A stretch of DNA of 64,000 bases from an uncultured Lachnospiraceae bacterium. Its GTDB lineage: Bacteria; Bacillota; Clostridia; Lachnospirales; Lachnospiraceae. The stretch is taken from positions 1 to 64,000 of the forward strand of contig CAJUHP010000012.1 of the NCBI GenBank assembly GCA_910586125.1. Reading direction: 5' to 3'. The position numbers and the translations under genes were made by a program. Of this stretch, positions 51,972 through 61,580 are shown piece after piece (positions within the stretch are counted from its first letter, which is position 1; each line of letters starts with the position of its first letter). The notes beneath the pieces are model-generated. The model was not told where the DNA came from. It did not search any database and saw nothing but the letters and a program-made list of their open reading frames with translations.

Positions 51972-53378
51972 CTAGGCTTTCAGCCACAAGTCAAACCGGT
52001 ATTTGCTGTATAAATACAGATATGTCTCATCTTCCATATTCTCTTTTTTCATCTGCCCCTGTATGTAGGAAAGAAACGCACTGTCCTCCATTTTGGCTTT
52101 ATCATTCTCGCATAAGGCAATGATCTGTAACTCTTCCTCATAATATCTGGGATCGATAACAAAGTACTCTTCTTTGTCTCTGTTATTATAAATAAAATGG
52201 AAGATATCTGTCTCCTCTGCTCCCGCATCCATCAGTTGTCTCTGCACCTCTTCAAACGCATTTTTGCAGGTGATAACCCAGATGATTCCTTCCGCTTTTT
52301 CCGTCACAGAATCCGGGTTCCATACGGACACTCCCCGATAAGATTCCCCCTGTTTTTTCTGATCATTATCGCAGAACGCATAGGGCAAAATGCCTCTGTT
52401 TAAAAAAATATCACATACGTCTCTTCCTTGATCGGTAAATCCCCACAGTATCACTTTTTTCTCTTTGGAACATACCTCAAAGAGATGTTTCAGCTCCCGG
52501 AGATCCTCACCTGGCTCCCGGCACTTTTGAAAAAGGGATTGATACGCATATGAATCCTTAAACAATTCGGCGGTTTCCCACCACAAATCCGAGCTTTTAT
52601 ATTTTTTGTTTAGCCAAGGCTTATATCTTGATATCAGATGCAAAATAAACGGTTGATTCCAATCCGCTCCTCCTTGTTCTCCTGCGGATCTCCTCTCAAA
52701 TCTGAGCTTTGCCGTATTGCCGGTATAATGCTGATACCGATTATATCTCACCGGCAATATCTTGATCGCCTCATAGCAGCATAGGTTTATTACATCCTGA
52801 TCCTCATATGGATTTTTCTGTTTTGCCTGAAGCAGGAATTTTTCAGTCATATTGTCATTACGCAATTTGGTTAAATTCATAACCAATACTCCCGCATTCA
52901 CATACGTTTCCGCAGAAGGCATATTCTTTTTTAGATGTTCATTGAAAAAGATAAAATAATCCCTTCCAAAGAGTCGGTGGCAGTCCTGAACCCCAGCCAC
53001 ATAGTAATCCTCAATATCTGCCGAAAAAAGTTCCTGTATATCGCCATTGACCAGAATATCGCTGTCCAAATACACACACTTCTCATAGTCTTTGACAAGT
53101 TCGGGGATCAATAAACGGAAGTAGCTGGAGTGTGACAAATGCTTGTGATAAAGTTTTGCATCGTCAAACGCACTCTCATCCACCATCCGAATCTCAAACA
53201 TAAAATTACGGTACGTTTTGCTTAATACAGCAACAAATTCCTTGGTATACGGTTCGATTTTATCCTTCGATAATACAATAAAATGTATTTCCGCCTTTGA
53301 GTTTTTAAGGATGGAATGCATTACTGTAAAGACCTGTAAAATATAAGATTTATCTATGCCAAAAACTATGGGTATCAT
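51972..53378 (-). CDS. Family 8 glycosyltransferase with C-terminal Rossmann-like module
   Basis: Retaining GT8 transferase of 468 residues (LgtC/GspA type). IPIVFGIDKSY start, VYLDSDILVNGDI with the DxD metal site, and HLISRYKPW near the end of the catalytic domain. From about 305 a second domain follows, KKVILWGFTDQGRDVCD...FCDNDQKKQGESYRG, the module shared in this locus. Typical donors are UDP-Glc or UDP-Gal. The galE product elsewhere in the window could supply these, but that link is speculative. Confidence 0.9.
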   Translation of the reverse strand: MIPIVFGIDKSYILQVFTVMHSILKNSKAEIHFIVLSKDKIEPYTKEFVAVLSKTYRNFMFEIRMVDESAFDDAKLYHKHLSHSSYFRLLIPELVKDYEKCVYLDSDILVNGDIQELFSADIEDYYVAGVQDCHRLFGRDYFIFFNEHLKKNMPSAETYVNAGVLVMNLTKLRNDNMTEKFLLQAKQKNPYEDQDVINLCCYEAIKILPVRYNRYQHYTGNTAKLRFERRSAGEQGGADWNQPFILHLISRYKPWLNKKYKSSDLWWETAELFKDSYAYQSLFQKCREPGEDLRELKHLFEVCSKEKKVILWGFTDQGRDVCDIFLNRGILPYAFCDNDQKKQGESYRGVSVWNPDSVTEKAEGIIWVITCKNAFEEVQRQLMDAGAEETDIFHFIYNNRDKEEYFVIDPRYYEEELQIIALCENDKAKMEDSAFLSYIQGQMKKENMEDETYLYLYSKYRFDLWLKA

Positions 53379-53431
53379 CTTCTTCTCCTAAAAACTTCAT
53401 AATGATTCTGCCTTACAGAGATACGCTGGCG

Positions 53432-55204
53432 TTACATTCTTTCTTCATCTCTGGGAAACCAATCAAATATATGATCTTGCGGAACCATTTCGTATAATCC
53501 CTCTCGAAGCTCCTCATAGATCCCAGGGCTGTCGCTGCATATAATAAAAAGAAACTGGCTAACATCTATTTCTTTCAGCTTTTCTAAAGATAGAATTTTC
53601 TTGTCTTTCTCCGCTAAATGATTATCTACAATCAGCGAGATTTCCATATGCTTCTCTTCTATCCAGCCTTTCATTTTCCTTCCCAACATTCCATAGGGAT
53701 ATACGGCCAACTTTTTTCTTCTTGTTTCGCAAATCTCTTTTATTTGATTTAATTTCTGTTCGATTTTTAATTGTTCATATTTTTCCCGCAACAATTCATA
53801 TTTTTGACATCCCATAGATTGATGAAAAATCAATGTTCTTAAGATGGTACGGTAAGACTCCTCCCGTTCTTCTTGTTTGATAGAATTCGATGTTTCACCT
53901 TCTGCCAAAAATACTTTGTCCCACTTTTCCATCGTCCTTCCATTGGAATAATCTGCCACACTCCATTTTGCTTCCGAACTTAACCGGGTTCTGAATAACG
54001 GATCGGACAGTATCTTGATTACTGCCCTGGCAGCGGCAAGAGTATCCCCTTGCTCCACCTCGATAAATCCTCTTCTATTTTTTAACAGTTCCAGATACGG
54101 CATAGAATATGTAACCAAGGGAATTCCAAGCTGCTTACTTTCCAAAATAATCATGGGAGACGACTCATACGCAGAGGTAATCAACAGCACGCCGGCATCC
54201 TTATAGATCTCCTTTATATCTGTACTGTAGCCTCGATATTTTATATTCTTTTCTAACCCATTTTCTTTTATTTGGTTTTCCAACAAATATTTATCCTGAT
54301 ATCCATCTGCGTTTCCGTATATATTTATAATACAATCCGGCCGTTCCTTTACAACCTCCCGCATAATAGGGACAATCTCCTGATATTGCTTTTGTCTGGA
54401 ATCTAATCTTCCAACCCATACAATATTGGCTGACTCAGCATTATATTGATAATTTTCCAGGCTTATTTCTCCTGCGGGATTGGGAATCATAATGCTCTTG
54501 ATCCCTAATATGCTCCAAAATACTTCCTCTTCCCTAGATAAAACCGTCAGCATATCCGCCAAAGGATATACATCTATTTCATTTGTAAGCATATCTCTTC
54601 CGGAAGCCATATACTGTGAAAACAGTTCATGTTTTGATATCACAACCTTGATTCCCATTGATTTTGCCGCAACTAAATCATAAAACAAAAGCGGATTGGA
54701 TGCGGCATGATAACATAGGGTATCCGCCTTCTCTTCTTTTAATATTTCTAACAGTTTCGATACTCTTTGGCCGCAGCTTTTCCTTCCAGATAAAACGTCC
54801 TTTTGTTTCGGGAGCGAATATCGTTTCACTTTAGGGGGAAGTAAATAATCCTCTGCTTCTGGTTCTTCGTCTGTAATCAGAACAACATCGTAACCTGCCT
54901 GCACAAACAAGGGCAAAAGATAAGATAAAACTCGTTCCACACCCCCCTTTCCATATCGATAATAGTAGACCGCTATTCTATGACTTTGCGGATACTGCAA
55001 TTTCAGCTTGCTGCATCCTTTGAAATAGCGGGCAAGAAGATACAATTTATTTGAATATCTTTCAAAAATGACTTGCATCAGCAAGGCGATATTCCAAGTG
55101 TCCAACCGTTTGTTTAGGTATTCACTTTTTTTTTCCTCCTCTAAATAAAACCAATCTGAAATCTCTTTCTGATATTCTATGTACTCTTTTCCCGCATGAT
55201 CCAT
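53432..55204 (-). CDS. GT4-type glycosyltransferase with C-terminal Rossmann-like module
   Basis: GT-B transferase of 590 residues. An N-terminal helical extension (about 1-65) precedes the GT4 fold: HRIAVYYYRYGKGGVERVL, VWVGRLDSRQKQYQEIVPIM, YRGYSTDIKEIYKDAGVLLITSAYESSP with the EX7E region. The final 95 residues form the shared module (LAVYPYGMLGRKMKGW, VDNHLAEKDKKIL). The frame has a TTG at 55219, but the ATG at 55204 sits right after GGGGGGAAG. AT-rich codon use compared with the left half of the window. Confidence 0.88.
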   Translation of the reverse strand: MDHAGKEYIEYQKEISDWFYLEEEKKSEYLNKRLDTWNIALLMQVIFERYSNKLYLLARYFKGCSKLKLQYPQSHRIAVYYYRYGKGGVERVLSYLLPLFVQAGYDVVLITDEEPEAEDYLLPPKVKRYSLPKQKDVLSGRKSCGQRVSKLLEILKEEKADTLCYHAASNPLLFYDLVAAKSMGIKVVISKHELFSQYMASGRDMLTNEIDVYPLADMLTVLSREEEVFWSILGIKSIMIPNPAGEISLENYQYNAESANIVWVGRLDSRQKQYQEIVPIMREVVKERPDCIINIYGNADGYQDKYLLENQIKENGLEKNIKYRGYSTDIKEIYKDAGVLLITSAYESSPMIILESKQLGIPLVTYSMPYLELLKNRRGFIEVEQGDTLAAARAVIKILSDPLFRTRLSSEAKWSVADYSNGRTMEKWDKVFLAEGETSNSIKQEEREESYRTILRTLIFHQSMGCQKYELLREKYEQLKIEQKLNQIKEICETRRKKLAVYPYGMLGRKMKGWIEEKHMEISLIVDNHLAEKDKKILSLEKLKEIDVSQFLFIICSDSPGIYEELREGLYEMVPQDHIFDWFPRDEERM

Positions 55205-55252
55205 ATCTTCCCCCCACAATGCGCAAATTTAATATATTCCTTCCATAAGAAA

Positions 55253-55672
55253 TTAGTAATCGTAAAAAGGAATCAACAATTGTTTTTCAGGGATTACTTT
55301 TTTAAGCTTTTCATAAACCTCATGAAAATTTTTATGATTTAAAGCAACAATGACTCCTTGATTCGGTTGAATCAGAAAATGCCCCAGCTCATATACCTGT
55401 TTTTGCGTTTCACCTGTTTTGGAAACAATGTATCCTTTTACCTGTTTTCCATAATCCAGTAAAAACTGCTCTATATTTTTGGCATAGTTTCCCATACCAA
55501 ACAAATAAATATTTTTGTATTGATCACAAAACTGCAACATCTGAGTCGGGTTATAAGGCTCCGCCTTTCCTTCAAGGCATCTTTGTTGAAGATCTTCTCT
55601 CATACACTTCACAGGATATCGTCTCACTTTTCCCCGCTCATTGTAAAAAACAAATATTCCATACCGTCTCAT
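55253..55672 (-). CDS. Free-standing Rossmann-like module protein
   Basis: 139 residues with no catalytic domain. Residues about 50-139 show KNIYLFGMGNYAKNIEQFLL...VKGYIVSKTG...GVIVALNHKNFHEVYEKL, the same pattern as the modules fused to the neighbouring transferases. It overlaps no neighbour but begins 15 bp before the preceding stop codon is cleared, with a weak ribosome binding site, so translation may be coupled. Function unknown. It may be a detached module or a partner subunit. Confidence 0.65.
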   Translation of the reverse strand: MRRYGIFVFYNERGKVRRYPVKCMREDLQQRCLEGKAEPYNPTQMLQFCDQYKNIYLFGMGNYAKNIEQFLLDYGKQVKGYIVSKTGETQKQVYELGHFLIQPNQGVIVALNHKNFHEVYEKLKKVIPEKQLLIPFYDY

Positions 55673-55687
55673 TGCCGTACACCAGTC

Positions 55688-57352
55688 TCAATCCTTTTTC
55701 CTAAAAGACTCGAAATCACCAATTTTTTGCCGCTGGATCTCCTCGATCAAACAAATCATCTGATCTGTCTTTTCCAGCGTCTCCATATCTTCTATTTTGG
55801 AAGCTATAACGCCCCGGCTATATTCCAAAAAAAACAGTTTTCTTCTGTTGATATATTCATTTAATACATCCGTCAATGTGACTCTTTCTTTCTTATCTGC
55901 TATCTGCCTGACAATCTCTGCTAAATCGTGATCAAAAACAAATTTTCCCATCAGACTATAAGACTTTGGCTCATAGAACGGAAAGGCTTTTTGAGGCATC
56001 CTGCTTTCCGTATCCAAAAGGATACTCTCATTCATTTTAATTTCTAATTTCTTTGTCCCCCATATATATGCGCCGTCAAAGGCCTCCGCCTTGTTATACA
56101 ACTCTGCCACAAGTCCCGCCCCATGAGAAAAATAATCGGCGTAGAGCAAAACCAGCTTTGATGTCGGCATAAAATCCGGATTATGCAGCATATACTCTAC
56201 AACATCATAGTTATCTGATATTACATAGTTGATCTGTATTCCAAAGTTCTCCCCGCTGCCTATGATATCCTGATATTCTTCCTTGAGTTTTTCTGATAAA
56301 ATTACATCCACTTTCTCTATTTTCAGCAGCTCAAGCGTATTCAGCGCATAAAACAAAATGGGTTTATTGCCCAGAAAAAGCATCTTTTCCTGAACTTTTT
56401 CCAGAAAGCTTCCCACCACAATTCCCTTTGGCCGATTACATCCATGATATAAAAATGTATAGGAATCGCCAGTACCTTCCCGCATCAAAGATGCCAACGC
56501 ACCGCCTCCGCAAGCAGAATAAATGCACGCGGAAGCTCTTGAGACAACATAGAGCGAATAGAGATACTTTAAATCTCTTTCATATCCATTCTCTCCACGG
56601 TTCACAGCATTTAACGTATTGCTTCCCAGATGATCATATCTTTTTGCATCAGCAAAATACACTTTTCCCGGATACTTCTCTTTAAAGGCATCAAAAACAC
56701 TTTGATCTTCCGTTGCCAGAAAAATCTTGCCGCTATTTTTTCTGTTTATTAATGAATCTATTTCAGAAAAAACTTCTTCTGCCGAAACCGCACATGGATG
56801 ACTGACTGGTTTTAATTCCCTATAATCCGTTCCCCTCACCAGAACGCCTATGAGCTCTTTGATCTCTAATTTCTGGCTGGCAATATGATCGTCAAAATAC
56901 TCTTTCCATTCCTTTTTTAGACGGACATATCGTTGAAAAATATTCCGCCACGCTTCCATACGCTCATTTTGAAAATCCACCATATCTTCATAGTTCAGAG
57001 AATATTTAAAACCTATTTTTCTCACATCGTCTACTACAAAAAAATCGCCGCTCTCATATGCTGTTTCTAGCCCTACATGACACGGCTGTTCAAAAAAATA
57101 TTCCCACACATTTTCTTTACCCGCCTTGGAGGCATCATATAACGGAAGCTTACAATTTTTCCAGTCAACCACCGGAATATACTTATTCTCTATTGCGAAA
57201 CGAATCCCATTTAACGTATACAATATGTACCAGCCAAGCCCTGCTGTCGCAGTCAGATAACTTCCCATCTTTAATATCATATACTTCTTGTCTGTTTCCA
57301 GTTTCGCATCCAAAGTGGCGTTACGCCATTTTGTATAGGTGCCATTATCCAT
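55688..57352 (-). CDS. Fucosyltransferase-like protein fused to a nucleotidyltransferase-like domain
   Basis: 554 residues in two parts. Residues about 1-325 resemble NodZ/GT23- or GT11-like transferases: YLTATAGLGWYIL near the start, GVLVRGTDYRELKP (the Arg-Gly-x-Asp-Tyr-Arg GDP-fucose motif), FLATEDQSVFDAFK and CIYSACGGGALASL. Residues about 330-520 look like a sugar nucleotidyltransferase fold (MLFLGNKPILFYALNTLEL, VLLYADYF) but lack the Gly-rich GGxGTR loop, so this part may be catalytically dead. The ATG at 57352 follows GGGAG and is preferred to 57367. Confidence 0.7.
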   Translation of the reverse strand: MDNGTYTKWRNATLDAKLETDKKYMILKMGSYLTATAGLGWYILYTLNGIRFAIENKYIPVVDWKNCKLPLYDASKAGKENVWEYFFEQPCHVGLETAYESGDFFVVDDVRKIGFKYSLNYEDMVDFQNERMEAWRNIFQRYVRLKKEWKEYFDDHIASQKLEIKELIGVLVRGTDYRELKPVSHPCAVSAEEVFSEIDSLINRKNSGKIFLATEDQSVFDAFKEKYPGKVYFADAKRYDHLGSNTLNAVNRGENGYERDLKYLYSLYVVSRASACIYSACGGGALASLMREGTGDSYTFLYHGCNRPKGIVVGSFLEKVQEKMLFLGNKPILFYALNTLELLKIEKVDVILSEKLKEEYQDIIGSGENFGIQINYVISDNYDVVEYMLHNPDFMPTSKLVLLYADYFSHGAGLVAELYNKAEAFDGAYIWGTKKLEIKMNESILLDTESRMPQKAFPFYEPKSYSLMGKFVFDHDLAEIVRQIADKKERVTLTDVLNEYINRRKLFFLEYSRGVIASKIEDMETLEKTDQMICLIEEIQRQKIGDFESFRKKD

Positions 57353-57382
57353 TATCCTGTCTCCCATTATCTTCTAGCGGTC

Positions 57383-58771
57383 TCAGCCATTGAGCATAGC
57401 TATCAAATGATCTCCAAACATATCCATCGAAAAATGCGCCTCGTAAGTTTCTCTGGCCCTCCATCCTATTTCTCCTAATTTCTCTTGATTATCCATACAC
57501 CACATAATCTTTTCGGCCAAATCCTCAGATTTTTCCGTAGAAAAAATCAATCCATTGCGATAAGTATCAATATAACTCGCCATTCCGGAGGAGTCAGAAA
57601 TAATGCAGACCTTTCCCAGCATCATTGCTTCGGTGGCTACAATTGACATGGTTTCTTCGCGGGAAGAAATAACCAGTACATCTATTGTCTGGTTGATTTT
57701 AATAATCTCATTATGGGTCATCTCTCCCAGCAAATAAACATTAGAATATTTCTTAACGCGCTCATTGATCATACGGCCGTATTCATCGTTTGTATTTCTT
57801 CCAATTATTTTAAATACCGGAAAACTTCCCTTATAATCCAGATTTTCAATCGCGTCTAAGAATATATCCTGCCCTTTTATATACTGAATGTGACCAATCA
57901 CCGCAAATGTCAAAGGCCTATCATTTCCAATGACTTCCTTTGTTCTCTCATCCGGAATTCCATATGGCAGCAATCTCATAGATTTTACAAAATATCTATC
58001 AAGAAAATTTTGTTTTGCTATGGAACTAACTGCGCATATATTTAATTTCTCTAATAAAATTCCCTCTCGGATCTCCTCATCCCAATAATTCATGAATTCA
58101 TATACTTTCTTTGGCTCATGCAGCCACAACAGAACCTTCCTGCTGCCTGCAACCGCTATTGCACAGCATATCATCTGCAGCGTATTAACAAGAACAAAAC
58201 GATAATCATTTGTCCAATATAATTCCTCTTCACAGGCATGAGACAAATTTGTATATAGAATACTATGAATTCCCTTTTTCTCCATCTCTTTTATAAAATC
58301 ATCAACGCCTTTTGGCGCTGCGATCGTAATCTCATACCCCTTTTTTTGAAGCGCTATTGCCGCATATACGGCGGCCATTGAGCCGCCATTATAATCCAGG
58401 GCCGTCGTAATAATAAGACCTTGTTTTTTTCTGCTCTTCTCTTCTTTACACCAAGAAGAACTATGTATTTTTTCCAGATCTCTTTTACTCTGTATACGCT
58501 TAAAATATTCTATATAGCGTTCAATCTTTCTCCGATCGCATCCTGCTTTCCATAATTGATGTTTCATTTCCAAAGCATGCACACTCATTAAGACAATTTT
58601 ATCATAGCTTAAATTTGAGATATCATCTGGATTGTATATTGTAATTCCATCAATCTTCGTTCCCCATAAACGAGGGTTATTATCTAATAAGGCAATTATT
58701 TCGTCGTCTTTCCCCATATATGCCTTGTTCAGATTATAAATTTGCCCCACGCCAAACACGGCTATCTTCAT
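57383..58771 (-). CDS. GT4-type glycosyltransferase with N-terminal Rossmann-like module
   Basis: 462 residues. The first 95 residues are the shared module (MKIAVFGVGQIYNLNK, LLDNNPRLWGTKIDG). From about 115 the GT-B fold begins: LIITTALDYNGGSMAAVYAA, LLPYGIPDERTK, FAVIGHIQYIKGQDIFLDAI and LVISSREETMSIVATEAMMLG (the GT4 donor-binding E-x7-E). It acts in cytoplasmic glycan assembly. Module order is reversed relative to the GT4 gene at 53432. Confidence 0.9.
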   Translation of the reverse strand: MKIAVFGVGQIYNLNKAYMGKDDEIIALLDNNPRLWGTKIDGITIYNPDDISNLSYDKIVLMSVHALEMKHQLWKAGCDRRKIERYIEYFKRIQSKRDLEKIHSSSWCKEEKSRKKQGLIITTALDYNGGSMAAVYAAIALQKKGYEITIAAPKGVDDFIKEMEKKGIHSILYTNLSHACEEELYWTNDYRFVLVNTLQMICCAIAVAGSRKVLLWLHEPKKVYEFMNYWDEEIREGILLEKLNICAVSSIAKQNFLDRYFVKSMRLLPYGIPDERTKEVIGNDRPLTFAVIGHIQYIKGQDIFLDAIENLDYKGSFPVFKIIGRNTNDEYGRMINERVKKYSNVYLLGEMTHNEIIKINQTIDVLVISSREETMSIVATEAMMLGKVCIISDSSGMASYIDTYRNGLIFSTEKSEDLAEKIMWCMDNQEKLGEIGWRARETYEAHFSMDMFGDHLIAMLNG

Positions 58772-58857
58772 TATCTCTACCCACTTTCTTACAGCGGCTC
58801 TAAAAAGCCTATTCTTATTTATCCTATCTTGAGGTTGCTTTTTTAATCTCTGTTTTT

Positions 58858-60381
58858 CTATCTCAAGTCATTTTCATACAATATCGTCTCCAGAGATATC
58901 ATTTTATACTTTCCTTTTTTTCGCATCTCTTTGCAAATCGATTCATATTCAAAAACTGCGCTGACAATTACAGCCTCTATTTCTGGAAACGTATCGGTCG
59001 GCAGATATACCTTATAATCCGTCTCTATACTCTCCCCTCTCCGATCAATAATAAAATCTATGATAACATTGCTGTTATGCAGTTCTTTGCATAAATGTCT
59101 TCCTAAAATCCCGTATCCATATACCGCAATCTTTTTATATCCTGCCTGCCTTATCCATTCGGCAACGGAAAAACCTTTTTCCCGCAGTACCAGCCAATCA
59201 TCTAAAAGATGTAAATAATAAGAATCCTTTTTTTCTATTTTCTGAATTCTGACATTTTTTTGTCTACCTTCCTTTATGTCTGATTCCAAAATCGCTTTAT
59301 ACTTTGCAAGCCGATATTTATAATTTTTTTTAGCATATAAAACAGCCTTTAAATATTTATCTCCATGTTCCTCGTCGGGTTCCAGGTACATTCCTTCTCC
59401 CCATTCATTCCACGCATTGATAAATACCAGATCCGCCCCATATGCCTCACTCTTGGCTAATAACTCCGTTAAATAATAAGAAAATTTTTCTGGTGTAGCA
59501 TGTGCTACAACACACCCTTTCATTCCTCTGCGCGGTGTATCATCAAATCCGACCACGCCTTCAAAAAATGTTTTTCCCTCCGCCGGTTCTGCAAGTATAT
59601 AATTCCACATATCATCATATTCCAACAGATTCATGCCTTCTATGGAGCGTTTCCAAGATAACGGAATTTCTCTCATACTTTTTGTCGGCTGGTGCTGCAT
59701 TTTAGCACAGATGCAGGAATCCTCCGATATATTTTCTTTGTATCCCACCAGGTAAATCCCAGGTAAACCATGTAAAAGCGCTAATTCTTCCCAACACGCT
59801 ATCATCTCGTTGAGACAGAATATTTCGGATGCTTTATAAATTAAAAACAAAGGTTTTCCATCCACCTTGATGTATCTTTTATCCATAAAAAAAGGAAGTA
59901 AATATGTAAAATGCTCTTCCCATTGTTTTTCTCTGCCATACTTCTGCTCTAATAAAATTCCATCTCCCGCCATTCCTTCTTCATATGTGTCAGCCCATAC
60001 ATTTTTATCCTGGATTTTGCTCCAGGATCTGGCCCATGTCTCATTTGCCCAACAGAAACAAAAAGGAATATCAATATCAGACCAATTTAAGAGGTTATTG
60101 GCCGGTTTTTCTAAAATCTGTCTGCCATCTCGAAACCAGTAATGATATATACATAATCCGTCAACCCCATATTTTTTCATGAGTTCGGATTGCCATATCA
60201 TTGTATTCTTATCCATCAAATCATAATAATTCTCATTTTGAGGAATCCGAGGCTGCCTATGTTCTAAATAATATTTTTGCGCTCCCCGTACGGCAGTCCA
60301 CTCTGTAAATCCTTCTCCCCACCACATATCGTTTTCCGGGACTCTATGAAATTGCGGTAAATACATTGCGATTACTTTCAT
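58858..60381 (-). CDS. WbsX-type (GH99-like) glycosyltransferase with C-terminal Rossmann-like module
   Basis: 507 residues. The N-terminal 360 residues follow the WbsX/Glyco_tran_WbsX pattern: AMYLPQFHRVPENDMWWGEGFTEW at the start, then GVDGLCIYHYWFRDGR, FCFCWANETWARSW and FINAWNEWGEGMYLEPD. These resemble GH99-type TIM barrels and are common in O-antigen and capsule loci. The final 100 residues are the shared module (YKKIAVYGYGILGRHLCKEL, DFIIDRRG). ATG start at 60381. Confidence 0.9.
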   Translation of the reverse strand: MKVIAMYLPQFHRVPENDMWWGEGFTEWTAVRGAQKYYLEHRQPRIPQNENYYDLMDKNTMIWQSELMKKYGVDGLCIYHYWFRDGRQILEKPANNLLNWSDIDIPFCFCWANETWARSWSKIQDKNVWADTYEEGMAGDGILLEQKYGREKQWEEHFTYLLPFFMDKRYIKVDGKPLFLIYKASEIFCLNEMIACWEELALLHGLPGIYLVGYKENISEDSCICAKMQHQPTKSMREIPLSWKRSIEGMNLLEYDDMWNYILAEPAEGKTFFEGVVGFDDTPRRGMKGCVVAHATPEKFSYYLTELLAKSEAYGADLVFINAWNEWGEGMYLEPDEEHGDKYLKAVLYAKKNYKYRLAKYKAILESDIKEGRQKNVRIQKIEKKDSYYLHLLDDWLVLREKGFSVAEWIRQAGYKKIAVYGYGILGRHLCKELHNSNVIIDFIIDRRGESIETDYKVYLPTDTFPEIEAVIVSAVFEYESICKEMRKKGKYKMISLETILYENDLR

Positions 60382-60414
60382 AAATTTTTCTTCCTCACAT
60401 AGAAAGCACTTCTT

Positions 60415-61542
60415 TCAATGCTTGCAGGTAAGCAACATCCTCCAAATAGTTTTGCCGATATTGGTTCTTTTTCTGTCCGCAACTTTGTTATTGTCTCTCG
60501 TAATAAGGCATTCCAAATACCCCTCTTTTTCGTAAATAGTGCTTCCCTTTTCTAAATTGACTTTTTCGATTTCCCATCCGTCTGCTTCTGATTTTATCCA
60601 GAAAATTTTCCCGCTTTGCTTTTCTATTTTTAAAATATACCCACTTGTCCTGCAAGCGAAATAATATGCTGTAGCATTTTCACAATATCCATAATATTTT
60701 GACCAATGCTTTTTGTCGGAGTCATATGAAAAATTTGCGGGATAATCCCTATATATAGCTGCCTCGTAATGATTGCAATTGATTTGAACGATATCTTGCG
60801 CCTTCGCTGGCAATATGATAATCCAATCCATCGTACAACAAATACGAGAAGCTGTGTTTTTCTTTGAATAAACTGGTAGATTATAATCTATTTTATTCAG
60901 CGTTTCTTTTTTTACATCCCATTGAAAAACCGTTCCATCTTCCAATAAAATATATATTTTATCTTCCTTTATGGCAGCATGCACGCATCGCTTTAAATTT
61001 TCTTGCAGTTTATGCACCCTCCATACGTTTTCCCCTGCCGCATATTCCAATATTTTATTTCCGTTTTGCGGAAAAACAAAAAAACTTTTTTCTATTTTAC
61101 ATCCGCATATATATTTGTCCTCTCCTACATCCGGATATGTAACACTTCTCACTTCTTCCTTACCGGTATCAAACACAACGAATTTTCCTGCTTCTCTTGT
61201 GAAAATATAGATATCGTTATCCAGTATATCCATATATGCAAAATTTGCATCTACACTATGGAAACAAGCAATCTCGTAATAGGAAACCTCATAGGTATCT
61301 ATATTATACTTTATTAGATACTCCCCTCTTATATCTAAAGCATATAAGTTTCGTCCATGCAATATCTCTAAGTCTATTGCTTTTTCTCTCAGATTCTCTT
61401 TTGAATATGCTGGCAAAATTGTTATTTCGCCAGTTTTTATATTTTGTTTCATTGGAAGTGAATTCAGCGATGAGAAAAAATAAAGACTGTCTTCACTATA
61501 AATACAATCTCTAAAAGATACGGTCTCCAATCTGCGATTCAT
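60415..61542 (-). CDS. Beta-propeller-like protein of unknown function
   Basis: 375 residues, AT-rich. Repeated beta-blade patterns (NLYALDIRGEYLIKYNIDT, DIYIFTREAGKFVVFDTGK, KIYILLEDGTVFQWDVKKE) suggest a six- or seven-bladed propeller. There is no signal peptide or membrane segment, so a cytoplasmic location is expected. It lies between the WbsX-type gene and a glycosyltransferase, and is probably an accessory or scaffold of the glycan machinery. No enzymatic motif is seen. Confidence 0.7.
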   Translation of the reverse strand: MNRRLETVSFRDCIYSEDSLYFFSSLNSLPMKQNIKTGEITILPAYSKENLREKAIDLEILHGRNLYALDIRGEYLIKYNIDTYEVSYYEIACFHSVDANFAYMDILDNDIYIFTREAGKFVVFDTGKEEVRSVTYPDVGEDKYICGCKIEKSFFVFPQNGNKILEYAAGENVWRVHKLQENLKRCVHAAIKEDKIYILLEDGTVFQWDVKKETLNKIDYNLPVYSKKNTASRICCTMDWIIILPAKAQDIVQINCNHYEAAIYRDYPANFSYDSDKKHWSKYYGYCENATAYYFACRTSGYILKIEKQSGKIFWIKSEADGWEIEKVNLEKGSTIYEKEGYLECLITRDNNKVADRKRTNIGKTIWRMLLTCKH

Positions 61543-61580
61543 ACCCTCTTTTCACTCCTAAACTTTAAAACTCTAAGTAT

